Origin: Arthrobacter sp. Soil763 | GTDB taxonomy: Bacteria > Actinomycetota > Actinomycetes > Actinomycetales > Micrococcaceae | Reading direction: 5' to 3' | Assembly: GCF_001428365.1 (NCBI RefSeq) | Contig: NZ_LMSH01000002.1 | Coordinates: forward strand, 62,001-126,000 | DNA: 64,000 bases | In this document: in pieces, positions 38,286 through 47,215 of the stretch | Layout of the letters: every line of letters begins with the position of its first letter | Position numbering within the stretch: position 1 is the stretch's first letter | The notes under the pieces: model-generated | Databases searched by the model: none | Seen by the model: only the letters and a program-made list of their open reading frames with translations | What the model was told of the DNA's origin: nothing | Position numbers and translations under genes: made by a program

Positions 38286-39049
38286 ATCGGCTGCGGCGCG
38301 CTGCCGCCCTCCTGGCGGCTGGTGCCCTGGCGCTGGGAACCGGCGCCTGCGCGGGGCCCGGCAACGGATCGGGCGGGCGGACCCTGACCGTCTTCGCGGC
38401 CGCGTCGCTGAAGGCGCCGTTCACCGAGCTGGCCCGCGATTTTGAGGCCGGCCATCCGGGCACCACGGTCACGCTCAGCTTCGCCGGGTCAGCCGACCTG
38501 GCCACCCAGCTCAGCCAGGGCGCGCCGGCGGACGTGTTCGCCTCCGCGGATGCCAAGAACATGGCCAAGGTCCTCGACGCCGGGCTCGTCGAGGGCACGC
38601 CCCGGAACTTCGCCAGCAACGTCCTCGCCCTTGCTGTGCCGCCGGCCAACCCCGCGGACATCGCCTCCTTCGCCGACCTCGCGCGGCCGGGGGTCAGGGT
38701 GGTGGTGTGCGCGGCCCAGGTGCCGTGCGGCGCGGCCGCCCGCACGGTCCAGGCCGCCGCCGGCGTCACGCTGAAGCCGGTCAGTGAAGAATCCTCCGTC
38801 ACGGATGTGCTGGGAAAGGTCACCTCGGGGGAGGCCGACGCCGGGCTCGTTTACGTCACGGACGTCCGTTCGGCCGGGTCGAAGGTGAAGGAAATCCCGT
38901 TCCCGGAGTCCGCCGCCGCCGTCAACCGGTATCCGATCGCCGCGCTGAAGAACGGCCGGGAAGCGGACCTTGCGGACGCCTTTACCGCCGAGGTCACCGG
39001 CGACCGGGGACAGAAAATCCTGGCTGGCGCCGGCTTCGGGAAGCCGTGA
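38282..39049 (+). CDS. modA: Molybdate ABC transporter substrate-binding protein ModA
   Basis: 255 aa lipoprotein. A hydrophobic signal ends with LGTGAC (lipobox-like Cys near residue 22). The mature part begins [21 protein letters not shown] and has [26 protein letters not shown], typical of Mod[10 protein letters not shown] and PIAALKN follow. It captures molybdate outside the membrane. It overlaps both the regulator gene and modB by 4 bp (ATGA), giving a tightly coupled operon. Confidence 0.94.
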   Translation: MNRLRRAAALLAAGALALGTGACAGPGNGSGGRTLTVFAAASLKAPFTELARDFEAGHPGTTVTLSFAGSADLATQLSQGAPADVFASADAKNMAKVLDAGLVEGTPRNFASNVLALAVPPANPADIASFADLARPGVRVVVCAAQVPCGAAARTVQAAAGVTLKPVSEESSVTDVLGKVTSGEADAGLVYVTDVRSAGSKVKEIPFPESAAAVNRYPIAALKNGREADLADAFTAEVTGDRGQKILAGAGFGKP

Positions 39050-39915
39050 TGCGGCACGGCTACACCGGGATTCCGCGCTGGGCGCTGGGTATCGCCGCCG
39101 TCGGGGCACTGTTCGTCCTGCTGCCCCTGGCCGCGATGGCCGCCCGGGTCGACTGGCCGCACCTTCTCCCGCTGCTGAGCTCGGAGGCGTCGCTCACCGC
39201 GCTGGGGCTCAGCCTGCGGACGGCGGCGGCGAGCACGGTCCTGTGCCTGCTGTTCGGCGTCCCGCTGGCGCTGGTCCTGGCCCGGACCTCGTTCCGCGGG
39301 CAGCGGCTGCTCCGTTCCTTCGTGCTGCTGCCGCTGGTGCTGCCGCCGGTGGTGGGCGGCATTGCGCTGCTCTACACCTTCGGCCGGCAGGGCCTGCTGG
39401 GCCGCAGCCTGGAGATCGCCGGCGTCCAGATCGCGTTCTCGACGACGGCGGTGGTCCTGGCGCAGACCTTTGTGGCGTTGCCTTTCCTGGTGGTCAGCCT
39501 TGAGGGGGCCCTGCGCTCTGCCGGGAGCCGGTACGAGGCCGTGGCCGCCACGCTCGGCGCGCGGCCCGGCACGGTGTTGCGCCGGGTGACCCTGCCCCTG
39601 GTGCTGCCCGGCCTCGCCTCCGGCGCCGTGCTCTCGTTCGCGCGGAGCCTCGGCGAGTTTGGCGCTACCCTGACCTTTGCCGGCAGCCTGCAGGGCGTCA
39701 CCCGCACCCTGCCGCTGGAAATCTACCTGCAGCGCGAGACCGACGCCGACGCCGCCGTCGCGCTCTCCCTGCTGCTGGTCGCCGTGGCGGTCATCGTCGT
39801 CGGGCTCAGCTACCGGGGGCCCTCCCCGGCCGGCGGGGACTCCGGGCCTGTTGCCGGGAGCAGGACCGGGCGCACGACCGGGCGCATTTCCGGAGTACGG
39901 CGGGAGGCCCCATGA
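39046..39915 (+). CDS. modB: Molybdate ABC transporter permease ModB
   Basis: 289 aa, with about six membrane helices. The EAA loop reads [44 protein letters not shown], which contacts the ATPase, and [22 protein letters not shown] follows as in ModB. A short Gly/Arg-rich tail ends the protein. Start and stop codons overlap modA and modC by 4 bp. Confidence 0.94.
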   Translation: MMRHGYTGIPRWALGIAAVGALFVLLPLAAMAARVDWPHLLPLLSSEASLTALGLSLRTAAASTVLCLLFGVPLALVLARTSFRGQRLLRSFVLLPLVLPPVVGGIALLYTFGRQGLLGRSLEIAGVQIAFSTTAVVLAQTFVALPFLVVSLEGALRSAGSRYEAVAATLGARPGTVLRRVTLPLVLPGLASGAVLSFARSLGEFGATLTFAGSLQGVTRTLPLEIYLQRETDADAAVALSLLLVAVAVIVVGLSYRGPSPAGGDSGPVAGSRTGRTTGRISGVRREAP

Positions 39916-40961
39916 CCTTCAGCCTGCAGGCCGCCGTCGCCGACCGCCACTTCGACGTCACCCTGAACCTGGCGGAGGGCGAAACGGTCGCCGTTCTCGG
40001 GCCCAACGGCGCCGGAAAGTCCACCCTGCTGTCCGTGGTGGCGGGCCTGCTGCGCCCCGACGCGGGCCACGCGGAGCTCGACGGCCGGCTGCTCTTCAAC
40101 CTCGGGCCGGGCCGGAAGGCGTGGACGGCCCCGCACCGGCGCGGCACCGCGCTACTGGCCCAGGAAGCCCTGCTGTTCCCACACCTGAGCGCGCTGGAGA
40201 ACGTCGCGTTCGGGCCCCGGAGCGCCGGTGTGCCCCGGGGCCGCGCCCGCGAGGCCGCCCGGCACTGGCTCGGTGAGGTCGACGCGGCGGAGCTGGCCGG
40301 CCGGCGTCCCGGGGAACTCTCCGGGGGGCAGGCCCAGCGCGTCGCGCTGGCGCGCGCCCTCGCGGCGGGTCCGGAGCTACTGCTGCTCGATGAACCGATG
40401 GCCGCCCTCGACGTGCACGCGGCCCCGCTGCTGCGGCGCCTGCTGAAGCGGGTCCTGGCCGGCCGCCGGGCCATCATCGTCACCCACGATGTGCTGGATG
40501 CCTACATGCTGGCGGACCGGGTGATCGTGCTGGAGGACGGCGCGGTCACCGAGGCCGGGCCCACCCGCGACGTGCTCCAGCGGCCCCGCAGCCGCTTCGC
40601 CGCCGGCCTGGCGGGGCTGAACCTGCTCGCCGGCACCGTCACCGCGACCGGCCTCCGGACCGCCGCGGGCCTGGACCTGGCGGGAGGGCACGAGGACGCG
40701 GCGGACCCCGGCCAGGCCGGCGTGGCGGCGTTCCCGCCGTCGGCCGTGTCCGTCTTCCTCGACGAGGCGCACGGCAGCCCGCGGAACTCCTTCCCGGTCA
40801 CGGTCACCGACCTGGAGCCGCACGGGGACCAGATCCGGGTGCGGGCAGGGGAGCTGTCCGCCGACGTGACCCCCGCCGCCTCGGCCGACCTCGGCCTGGC
40901 CCCCGGCTCGCGCATCTACTTCGTGGTGAAGGCCGCTGCCGTCTCGGTTTACCCCGCGTAG
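39912..40961 (+). CDS. modC: Molybdate ABC transporter ATP-binding protein ModC
   Basis: 349 aa. Walker A is [12 protein letters not shown] near residue 32, the ABC signature [16 protein letters not shown] near 135, and Walker [13 protein letters not shown] near 156. The C-terminal 120 residues contain a TOBE domain ([23 protein letters not shown]) that may bind molybdate for feedback. Last gene of the mod operon. The following gene has its own ribosome site. Confidence 0.94.
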   Translation: MTFSLQAAVADRHFDVTLNLAEGETVAVLGPNGAGKSTLLSVVAGLLRPDAGHAELDGRLLFNLGPGRKAWTAPHRRGTALLAQEALLFPHLSALENVAFGPRSAGVPRGRAREAARHWLGEVDAAELAGRRPGELSGGQAQRVALARALAAGPELLLLDEPMAALDVHAAPLLRRLLKRVLAGRRAIIVTHDVLDAYMLADRVIVLEDGAVTEAGPTRDVLQRPRSRFAAGLAGLNLLAGTVTATGLRTAAGLDLAGGHEDAADPGQAGVAAFPPSAVSVFLDEAHGSPRNSFPVTVTDLEPHGDQIRVRAGELSADVTPAASADLGLAPGSRIYFVVKAAAVSVYPA

Positions 40962-41025
40962 GACCGGCCGCGGCCGGCGCCGTAGGGTGGAGGGACACCC
41001 CCAGCCACCCTTCAGGAGGAATTCC

Positions 41026-42108
41026 GTGCTTCCAGAATCAACCCGCGCCCAGGGCCGGACCGCACTCGTGGTGGGAGCGAGCGGCATCGCCGGTTCCGCC
41101 CTCGTGAGCCTCCTGTCCGAGAGCGGCTGGGACGTCCTGGCCATGTCCCGCGGCGGCGTCGCCCGTCCAGGCGTGCGGCCGCTCAGCGCCGACCTCGGGT
41201 CGCCGGAGAGCCTCGCGGCCGCGCTGGCCGGGGAGAATCCCACGCATGTGTTTTTCACCGCGTGGTCGCGGCAGGCCACCGAGAAGGAGAACATCGAGGT
41301 CAACGCGGCGATGCTGCGGAACCTGCTCGATGCGCTGCGCGGCAGCCCGGTGGAACACGTCGCGCTGATGACCGGGCTGAAGCACTACCTCGGCCCGTTC
41401 GAGGCCTACGCCGCGGGGGAGATGCCGGACACGCCCTTCCACGAGGAGGAACCGCGGCTGCCGGTAGCGAACTTCTACTACGCCCAAGAGGACGAACTGT
41501 GGGCTGCGGCCGAACGGCAGGGCTTCACCTGGTCGGTCCACCGCGCCCATACCGTGATCGGCCACGCGGTAGGGAACGCCATGAACATGGGGCTGACGCT
41601 CGCCGTCCAGGCCACGCTCTGCAAGGAACTGGACCTGCCCTTCATCTTCCCCGGCTCCGAGACGCAGTGGAACAGCCTCACCGACATGACCGACAGCGGG
41701 CTGCTGGCCGAGCACATGCTCTGGGCGGCGACCGCGGAGGGGGCGGCCGACCAGGCCTACAACATCGTCAACGGTGACGTCTTCCGCTGGCGCTGGATGT
41801 GGCCGCGGCTGGCCGCCTACTTCGGCGTCGAACCGGTCGGCTTCGAGGGCGCGCCCCGGCCGCTCGAGGAGCAGATGAAGGGCATGGAAGGACCGTGGGC
41901 GGACATCGCGGCCCGGCACGGACTTGCCGAGCATGACCTGTCCCGCGTTTCGTCGTGGTGGCACTCCGACGGCGACCTGGGCCGCAACATCGAGGTGCTG
42001 GCCGACATGTCCAAGAGCCGGCTGGCCGGCTTCACCGGCTACCGCCGGACGCTGGACTCCTTCACCGGACTCTTCGACCGCTTCCGGGCCGACCGGCTGA
42101 TCCCGTAG
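41026..42108 (+). CDS. PRISE-type SDR (progesterone 5-beta-reductase/iridoid synthase-like)
   Basis: 360 aa extended short-chain dehydrogenase. The cofactor loop is VVGASGIAGSALVSLL near residue 14. The motifs TGLKHYLGPFE, NFYYAQED, WSVHRAHTVIGHA and PGSETQWNSLTDMTDSGLLAEHML are characteristic of the PRISE group (enone 1,4-reductases). Substrate in bacteria is unknown; an enone or aldehyde is likely. GTG 41026 has AGGAGG 7 nt upstream. Confidence 0.88.
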   Translation: MLPESTRAQGRTALVVGASGIAGSALVSLLSESGWDVLAMSRGGVARPGVRPLSADLGSPESLAAALAGENPTHVFFTAWSRQATEKENIEVNAAMLRNLLDALRGSPVEHVALMTGLKHYLGPFEAYAAGEMPDTPFHEEEPRLPVANFYYAQEDELWAAAERQGFTWSVHRAHTVIGHAVGNAMNMGLTLAVQATLCKELDLPFIFPGSETQWNSLTDMTDSGLLAEHMLWAATAEGAADQAYNIVNGDVFRWRWMWPRLAAYFGVEPVGFEGAPRPLEEQMKGMEGPWADIAARHGLAEHDLSRVSSWWHSDGDLGRNIEVLADMSKSRLAGFTGYRRTLDSFTGLFDRFRADRLIP

Positions 42109-42139
42109 GGAGGGGCGCGGCGCGGCCGGGGTTGCCGGG

Positions 42140-42658
42140 TTAGTCGGTAGCGGCGCCGTCCGCCTGCCGGGTTTCGGAGGACTTCCGGCGCACCGGGTGC
42201 TGGCTGACAATCGACACCCGGTTGAAGGCGTTCATGGCAATGGCCAGCCAGCTGACTGCGGCGAACTCGTCGTCGGTGAGGTGTTTGCGGGCCAGGCGTC
42301 CCTCGAGCTCCCGGGCGGTCGAGTCGGAGATGTTGGTGATCGCCTCGGCCAGCATGAGGGCCGCGGCTTCCTTCTCGGTGAAGAGCTTGGTGTCCCGCCA
42401 GGCGGGGAGCACTGCGAGCCGCTGGGCGGATTCGCCGTTCTTGATGGCGTCGCCCACGTGCAGGTCCAGGCAGAAGGCGCAGCCGTTGATCTGCGAGATG
42501 CGTACGTTCAGCAGCTCGATCAGCGTCTGGTCCAGGCCGGCCTCGTCGGCGGCCTCCTTGGCCTTGAGGCCCAGGCCGTTCAGCGCCCGCCAAGCGGCGG
42601 GGTGGGCCTTATCGAGGAAGACGCTGCGGGGGTGGTCCGGGGTCGGGGTCTGCTCCAT
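42140..42658 (-). CDS. Carboxymuconolactone decarboxylase/AhpD-like protein
   Basis: 172 aa. The AhpD redox site CAFC sits in INGCAFCLDLHVGDAIKNGE, near residue 60, and the conserved His is one turn later. Such proteins work as peroxide-linked thiol enzymes. A TAGGCT box (complement of 42665-42670) lies 6 nt before the ATG, so the message is probably leaderless. Not linked to an ahpC gene here. Confidence 0.92.
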   Translation of the reverse strand: MEQTPTPDHPRSVFLDKAHPAAWRALNGLGLKAKEAADEAGLDQTLIELLNVRISQINGCAFCLDLHVGDAIKNGESAQRLAVLPAWRDTKLFTEKEAAALMLAEAITNISDSTARELEGRLARKHLTDDEFAAVSWLAIAMNAFNRVSIVSQHPVRRKSSETRQADGAATD

Positions 42659-42954
42659 GGACCAAGCCTAGCGAGCCGCGGCTCCCGCCACGCACGCCTG
42701 ATGTGACAAATCTGTCACATGTATGACAAGCTTTACTCGTAGTCATTTTCGATCCGGTGGTCGGCTCCTTGGGGGATCCGGCCACCGGATCTCTCCTTTT
42801 GACGGGCATGCCCATTCCGGGACGCTGCCGCCGCGCATGTCCACCCCTCGCGCGGCCCGCCCCGTGGGCATGCCCAGCACCTGGCCTGAGGAATGGACAT
42901 AGCGGATTGTGCCCCATGGCGGGTCCGGACGACGGGCATGTCCAATGGCGGGCG
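42659..42954. other. Intergenic region filled by repeat array 1
   Basis: 296 bp without a gene. It holds a promoter for the AhpD-like gene at its left edge, an AT-richer stretch (42700-42750, with TGTGACAAATCTGTCACA, an inverted repeat TGTGACA-N4-TGTCACA at 42702-42719) and the GGRCATGYCC array beyond 42804. Confidence 0.7.
42702..42719. promoter_or_regulatory. Perfect inverted repeat TGTGACA-N4-TGTCACA
   Basis: A 7-bp perfect palindrome with 4-bp spacer, 43 bp upstream of the AhpD-like start. The form resembles a CRP/FNR-type operator (TGTGA-N6-TCACA). It could bind the Crp/GlxR family regulator common in actinobacteria. The target is uncertain, since it lies upstream of the leaderless AhpD-like gene. 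Confidence 0.6.
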
Positions 42955-42973
42955 TCAGGGACGGGCATGTCCC
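42804..42973. repeat. GGRCATGYCC palindromic repeat array 1
   Basis: Six related units: GGGCATGCCC (42804, 42866), GCATGTCC (42835), GGACATAGCGGATTGTGCCC (42895) and GGGCATGTCC (42934, 42963). The last falls in the final codons of the glycerate kinase gene. The same family occurs at 48389-48497. Confidence 0.85.
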
Positions 42974-43944
42974 GGAGGGCGGGCCAGCCGTGAACCGGCG
43001 GCCGCCAGGGCCTCCGCGTCGCTGGCCACGATCACGTCCGCGAAGTTGTCCGCATAGTCGCCCAGGTCCTCGTGGACGGAGCCGACGACGGCGTAGACCG
43101 GGGTGGTGCCGATGCGGGCCAGGATGGCGGCGATGATCTTTCCCTGACCGGTCTGGGAGTCCAGCCGGCCCTCGCCGACCACGACCGCGGTGCTCGCGGC
43201 GGCCAGGGCGTCGAAGCCGAGCAGATTTAGGACATGGTCCGCGCCGGACACCAGCCGGGCGCCGTACTGCGCCCACATTCCGCCGGAGAAGCCCCCCGCC
43301 GCCCCGGTCCGGGCCACCGGCCGGGGGTCGCGGCCCAGCTCGCGGGCGAACCGGTCCGCCTGCGCTTCGAGCCGCCGGGTCAGGGCCTCCACCGCGGCGG
43401 GGCCGGCGCCTTTCTGCGGGCCGAAGACGCGGGCGGCCTCGGCGAATCCGGTGGTCACGTCGCTGAGGACGACCACCTCGGCCCCGCGCAGCCCGCCGCG
43501 TTCCTCGATCGCGGCGATGGCCCCGGCGCCGCCGTCTGTCGTTGCGGAACCACCGGCGGCCACCAGCACCCGCCGGGCCCCGAGCCGGACGGCCTCCGCC
43601 ATCAGCACCCCGGTGCCGTACGTGCTGGCCCGCACGGGATCCCGGTCGCCGGCCGTGGGCAGGTTCAGCCCGCTGGCGAACGCGAGTTCGACGAGGGCGG
43701 TGCCGTCCCCGGCCAGCGCAATCGCCGTCTCGACGTCGTCGCCCCACGGCCCCACCGTGCGGATGCGCACCGGGCGGGCGTCCAGGCCCCGGACCAGCAC
43801 CTCAAAGGTTCCCTCACCGCCGTCGGCCACCGGCAGTTCGACGGCGGTCCCGCCCGCGGCTCGGATCCCGGCGGCAATATGCGCCGCGACCTCCTCGGCG
43901 GAAAAAGTGCCCTTGAAGCTGTCCGGGGCGACGAGGATGCTCAC
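42955..43944 (-). CDS. garK: Glycerate 2-kinase (GarK/GlxK type)
   Basis: 329 aa. MSILVAPDSFKGTFSAEEVA at the start and PVADGGEGTFEVLV near residue 39 are the class signature. GGSATTDGGAGAI and AAGGFSGGMWAQYGA follow. It phosphorylates glycerate, by family giving 2-phosphoglycerate. The last residues (RPPGHARP) are encoded by repeat array 1, so the end of the gene has been shaped by the repeat. Last gene of a five-gene minus-strand block and likely final step of the proposed deoxyribonate route. Confidence 0.93.
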   Translation of the reverse strand: MSILVAPDSFKGTFSAEEVAAHIAAGIRAAGGTAVELPVADGGEGTFEVLVRGLDARPVRIRTVGPWGDDVETAIALAGDGTALVELAFASGLNLPTAGDRDPVRASTYGTGVLMAEAVRLGARRVLVAAGGSATTDGGAGAIAAIEERGGLRGAEVVVLSDVTTGFAEAARVFGPQKGAGPAAVEALTRRLEAQADRFARELGRDPRPVARTGAAGGFSGGMWAQYGARLVSGADHVLNLLGFDALAAASTAVVVGEGRLDSQTGQGKIIAAILARIGTTPVYAVVGSVHEDLGDYADNFADVIVASDAEALAAAGSRLARPPGHARP

Positions 43945-43948
43945 AGGC

Positions 43949-44881
43949 CTAGAAACCCACCTGGTCGCGGCCCTTGAGCTGCAGCATTTCGCGCGCCTCG
44001 TCCGGGGTGGCGACCTCGAAGTTGAGGGCCTCCAGGATGGTGCGGATCCGGGTGACCTGCTCGGCGTTGGACGCGGCGAGCTGGCCGGGGCCGATCCAGA
44101 GCGAGTCCTCCAGGCCCACCCGCACGTGCGAGCCCATGGCAGCGCCGATCGTGGCGAGCGGCATCTGGTTCTTGCCGGCGCCCAGGATGGACCACTGGTA
44201 GTCCTCGCCGAGCAGCCGGTCGGCGGTGCGGCGCATGTGCATCAGGTCCTCCGGGTGCGCGCCGATCCCGCCGAGCAGGCCGAAGACGGACTGGACGAAC
44301 AGCGGGCCGCGGGCCAGGCCGCGCGCGTGGAAGTGGGCCAGGTTGTTCAGGTGCGAGATGTCGTAGCACTCGAATTCGAACCGGGTGCCGTTGGCGTTGC
44401 CGATGCCGAGGATCGTCTCGATGTCCTGGAAGGTGTTCTTGAAGACCAGGTCCCGGCTCTTCTCAAGGCCCTCGCGCTCCCACTCGTGGCCGAACTCGGT
44501 GAAGCGGTCCAGCATCGGATAGAGGCCGAAGTTCATCGAGCCCATGTTCAGCGACGCCAGCTCGGGCTTGAACAGCGCGGCCGGCTGCATGCGCTCCTCA
44601 ACGGTCATGTGGGGGGAGCCGCCGGTGGTGATGTTGATGACGGCATCGGTGTTGCGCTTGAGCTTGTCCAGGATCGGCGCGAAGTGCTCCGGATCCTGCG
44701 AGGGACGGCCGTCCTTCGGGTCGCGGGCGTGCATGTGCACGATCGCCGCGCCGGCCTCGGCGGCGCCGATGGCGGCGTCGGCGATCTCATCCGGGGACAC
44801 CGGCAGGTGCGGGGACATGGACGGGGTGTGGATGGCGCCGGTGACGGCGCTGGTGATGATGACTTTGCGTGCAGCAGCCAT
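43949..44881 (-). CDS. Beta-keto acid cleavage enzyme (BKACE; 3-keto-5-aminohexanoate cleavage family)
   Basis: 310 aa zinc-dependent TIM barrel. Zinc ligands are in IVHMHARDPKDG (His49, His51). Substrate-loop motifs NITTGGSPHMT, EFECYDISHLNNL, GGIGAHPEDLMHM and VGLEDSLWIGPGQLA match the family. It exchanges a beta-keto acid with acetyl-CoA to give acetoacetate and a new acyl-CoA. It starts 20 bp after the SDR gene stop and ends 4 bp before garK. In this setting 2-deoxy-3-ketoribonate is the most likely substrate. Confidence 0.93.
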   Translation of the reverse strand: MAAARKVIITSAVTGAIHTPSMSPHLPVSPDEIADAAIGAAEAGAAIVHMHARDPKDGRPSQDPEHFAPILDKLKRNTDAVINITTGGSPHMTVEERMQPAALFKPELASLNMGSMNFGLYPMLDRFTEFGHEWEREGLEKSRDLVFKNTFQDIETILGIGNANGTRFEFECYDISHLNNLAHFHARGLARGPLFVQSVFGLLGGIGAHPEDLMHMRRTADRLLGEDYQWSILGAGKNQMPLATIGAAMGSHVRVGLEDSLWIGPGQLAASNAEQVTRIRTILEALNFEVATPDEAREMLQLKGRDQVGF

Positions 44882-44901
44882 GGTGGTCGCTCCTTCGGGG
44901 C

Positions 44902-45666
44902 TCAGTACAGCTTTTCGGTGTTGCCGTCGACGGCGAGGGCCTGGCCGTTGACGTTGCGGGCCAGGTCGCTCGCGGCAAAGGCGGCCATGTTGGCGATGTC
45001 CTCTGCCTCGATGAGCCGGCCCAGGGAGGACTGGTTATGGTACAGCTCGGAGACCTGTTCGGCGGGCAGGCCCAGCATCTCCGCCTTGGCGGAAATGACG
45101 GCGTCGATCCGGGGTCCGTTGACCGCGCCGGGGCAGATGGCGTTGACCCGGATCCGGTCCGGGCCGAGCTCGATCGCGAGCGTCTTGGTCAGCCCGACGA
45201 CGGCCCACTTCGAGGCCGAATACGCGCTGCGCCCGGCCATCCCGAGGCGGCCGGCGGCGGAGGAGAGGTTCACGATCGAGGCGCCATTTCCCTGCCGGAG
45301 CAGCGGCAGGGCGTGCTTGATGCAGTAGAACTGGCCGTGGATGTTGACGTCGAAGGTGGCTTTCCAGGCATCCGCGTCGAGGGTCTCCAGCGGGCCGGTC
45401 GGTCCGGCGATGCCGGCGTTGTTGACCAGGACGTCCAGGCCGCCCAGTTCCGCTGCCACCGTCTTCATGAGGTCGCGGACCTGGGTTTCGTCGGAGACGT
45501 CGCTGACCGCGGCGGCCAGGCCGTTGACGCGGGCCTTCTCGACGGCGTCGGGGTCGATGTCGGTGACGAAGACGGCGGCGCCGAGTTGCCGGAACTTGTT
45601 CGCGATGGCCAGGCCGATGCCGTTGGCTCCGGCGGTGACGAGGACGCGTTTGGCGGTGAAATCCAT
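44902..45666 (-). CDS. SDR dehydrogenase, likely deoxyribonate 3-dehydrogenase
   Basis: 254 aa. The NAD site is TAGANGIG near residue 11, with Asp36 at the end of strand 2 favouring NAD over NADP. NNAG is at about 82, and the catalytic set is Ser135/136, Tyr149 and Lys153 (YSASK). It would oxidise a secondary hydroxyl group. Placed between the transporter and BKACE genes, a role in making the 3-keto acid is inferred. RBS GGAAAC lies ahead of the ATG. Confidence 0.92.
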   Translation of the reverse strand: MDFTAKRVLVTAGANGIGLAIANKFRQLGAAVFVTDIDPDAVEKARVNGLAAAVSDVSDETQVRDLMKTVAAELGGLDVLVNNAGIAGPTGPLETLDADAWKATFDVNIHGQFYCIKHALPLLRQGNGASIVNLSSAAGRLGMAGRSAYSASKWAVVGLTKTLAIELGPDRIRVNAICPGAVNGPRIDAVISAKAEMLGLPAEQVSELYHNQSSLGRLIEAEDIANMAAFAASDLARNVNGQALAVDGNTEKLY

Positions 45667-45799
45667 GGTGTTTCCTAGGGGTGGTGGTTCGGGGGCCGCT
45701 CCGCCGGCACGCTGGGCGTGCCGGCGGAACGGCGTGGCGGGCGCCTGGGTGGCACCCGGGCGGGCGGCGGCAGCCGTGCCGGCCGCCGTCGTCGGGCGC

Positions 45800-47119
45800 C
45801 TAGTGGGCTGCGGGGACGGCGTCGGGCTTCTCGGTGCCGCGCTTGAGCATCAGCGACAGCAGCGCCCCGATGACGCACATGCCCACGATGAACCACAGGC
45901 CGGAGAGCTTGGAGCCGGTGGCGTCCTGCATGAAGCCCATGACGTAGGGGCCGAGGAACCCGCCGAGCAGGCCGATGGTGTTGACGAACGCGATGCCGCC
46001 GGCGAGGGCGGCGCCGGTGAGGCGGGTGGCCGGGTAGGTGAAGAGGATCGGCTGCAGGGCGAAGAAGTTGAACGCGGCCAGGCAGAAGCCGATCATGCCG
46101 AGCAGCGGTCCGCCGACGGCGCCGAGCGCGAAGCCGGCGATGATGCCGATCATGGTGCCGGTGACCAGGAGGCGGGAGCGCCGGCCGTCGGTGGCGAAGC
46201 GGGGCACCAGCAGCGCGCCGGCGGCGGAGAAGATCCACGGGATGGCGGTCAGCAGGCCGATCTGGAGCGGGTTGAGCTTGCCGTAGGTGCCGATGATCGA
46301 GGGCAGGAAGTAGGACAGGGCATAGACGGCGATCTGGTGGGTGAAGTAGACGCCGACCACCAGCAGGATCTGCTTGTCCTTGAGGACATCGCGCAGGCGG
46401 TGGTTGCCGGAGGCTTCGGCGCCGGCCTTCTCCTCCGCGGCGATGCGGGCCTCGAGGTCGGCGGCTTCCTCGGCGCTGAGGAAGGTGGCCTTGCTGGGCC
46501 GGTCCGGAAGCTTCTTCCAGACAACGTAGGCCAGGAAGCAGGCGGGCAGGCCCTCGATCAGGAACATCCACTGCCAGCCGTGCAGGCCGCCCAGGCCGTC
46601 GAGGGTCAGCAGCAGGCCGCCGAGCGGGGCGCCGACGATGTTGGCGATCGAGACGCCGAGGAGGAACATGCCGTTGGCCTTGGCCCGGTCCTTGACCACG
46701 AACCACTGGGTCAGGAAGTACATCACGCCGGGGAAGAGCCCGGCCTCGGCGACGCCGAGCAGCATGCGCATGATGTAGAAGGACCACTCGCCCTGCACGA
46801 AGGCCATGCCGGCGGAGATCAGGCCCCAGGTGATCATGATCCGCATGATCCAGAAGCGGGCGCCGACCTTGTGCATGATCAGGTTGGAGGGGATCTCCGA
46901 GAGGGCGTAGGTCAGGAAGAACAGGCCGGCGCCGATGCCGTAGGCGGTGGCGGAGATGCCGAGGTCGATTTCGAGGCGGTCCTTGGCCATACCGATGTTG
47001 GTGCGGTCCAGGAAGGCCATGATGTAGGCGCCGATCAGCAGCGGCATGACCCTGCGGAGGATCACACCGTTTATTTCCTGCGGTGTGCGCATCTTCGTTG
47101 GTGCGGATACAACTGACAT
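45800..47119 (-). CDS. MFS transporter, anion:cation symporter (ACS) type
   Basis: 439 aa, 12 helices. The opening PLLIGAYIMAFLDRTNIGMAK near residue 22 and WGLISAGMAFVQGEWSFYIMRMLLGVAEAGLFPG are typical of sugar-acid importers such as tartrate, galactonate and glucarate carriers. It is in the block with SDR, BKACE and garK; import of an aldonate such as 2-deoxyribonate is inferred. A 133-bp gap separates it from the SDR gene. Confidence 0.92.
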   Translation of the reverse strand: MSVVSAPTKMRTPQEINGVILRRVMPLLIGAYIMAFLDRTNIGMAKDRLEIDLGISATAYGIGAGLFFLTYALSEIPSNLIMHKVGARFWIMRIMITWGLISAGMAFVQGEWSFYIMRMLLGVAEAGLFPGVMYFLTQWFVVKDRAKANGMFLLGVSIANIVGAPLGGLLLTLDGLGGLHGWQWMFLIEGLPACFLAYVVWKKLPDRPSKATFLSAEEAADLEARIAAEEKAGAEASGNHRLRDVLKDKQILLVVGVYFTHQIAVYALSYFLPSIIGTYGKLNPLQIGLLTAIPWIFSAAGALLVPRFATDGRRSRLLVTGTMIGIIAGFALGAVGGPLLGMIGFCLAAFNFFALQPILFTYPATRLTGAALAGGIAFVNTIGLLGGFLGPYVMGFMQDATGSKLSGLWFIVGMCVIGALLSLMLKRGTEKPDAVPAAH

Positions 47120-47215
47120 GGGTGGGTCCTTGGATTGGGTCAGGGTGACGGTGGACAGCGGGCAGCGTTGGAGAAGCCCTTGGGGGTGCGGTGCGTGTCT
47201 GGGTGGTCTGTAAGG

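Noticed and set aside
42804..42973. Array 1 as part of an insertion sequence
   Set aside because: No transposase gene, terminal inverted repeats or target duplication is present.
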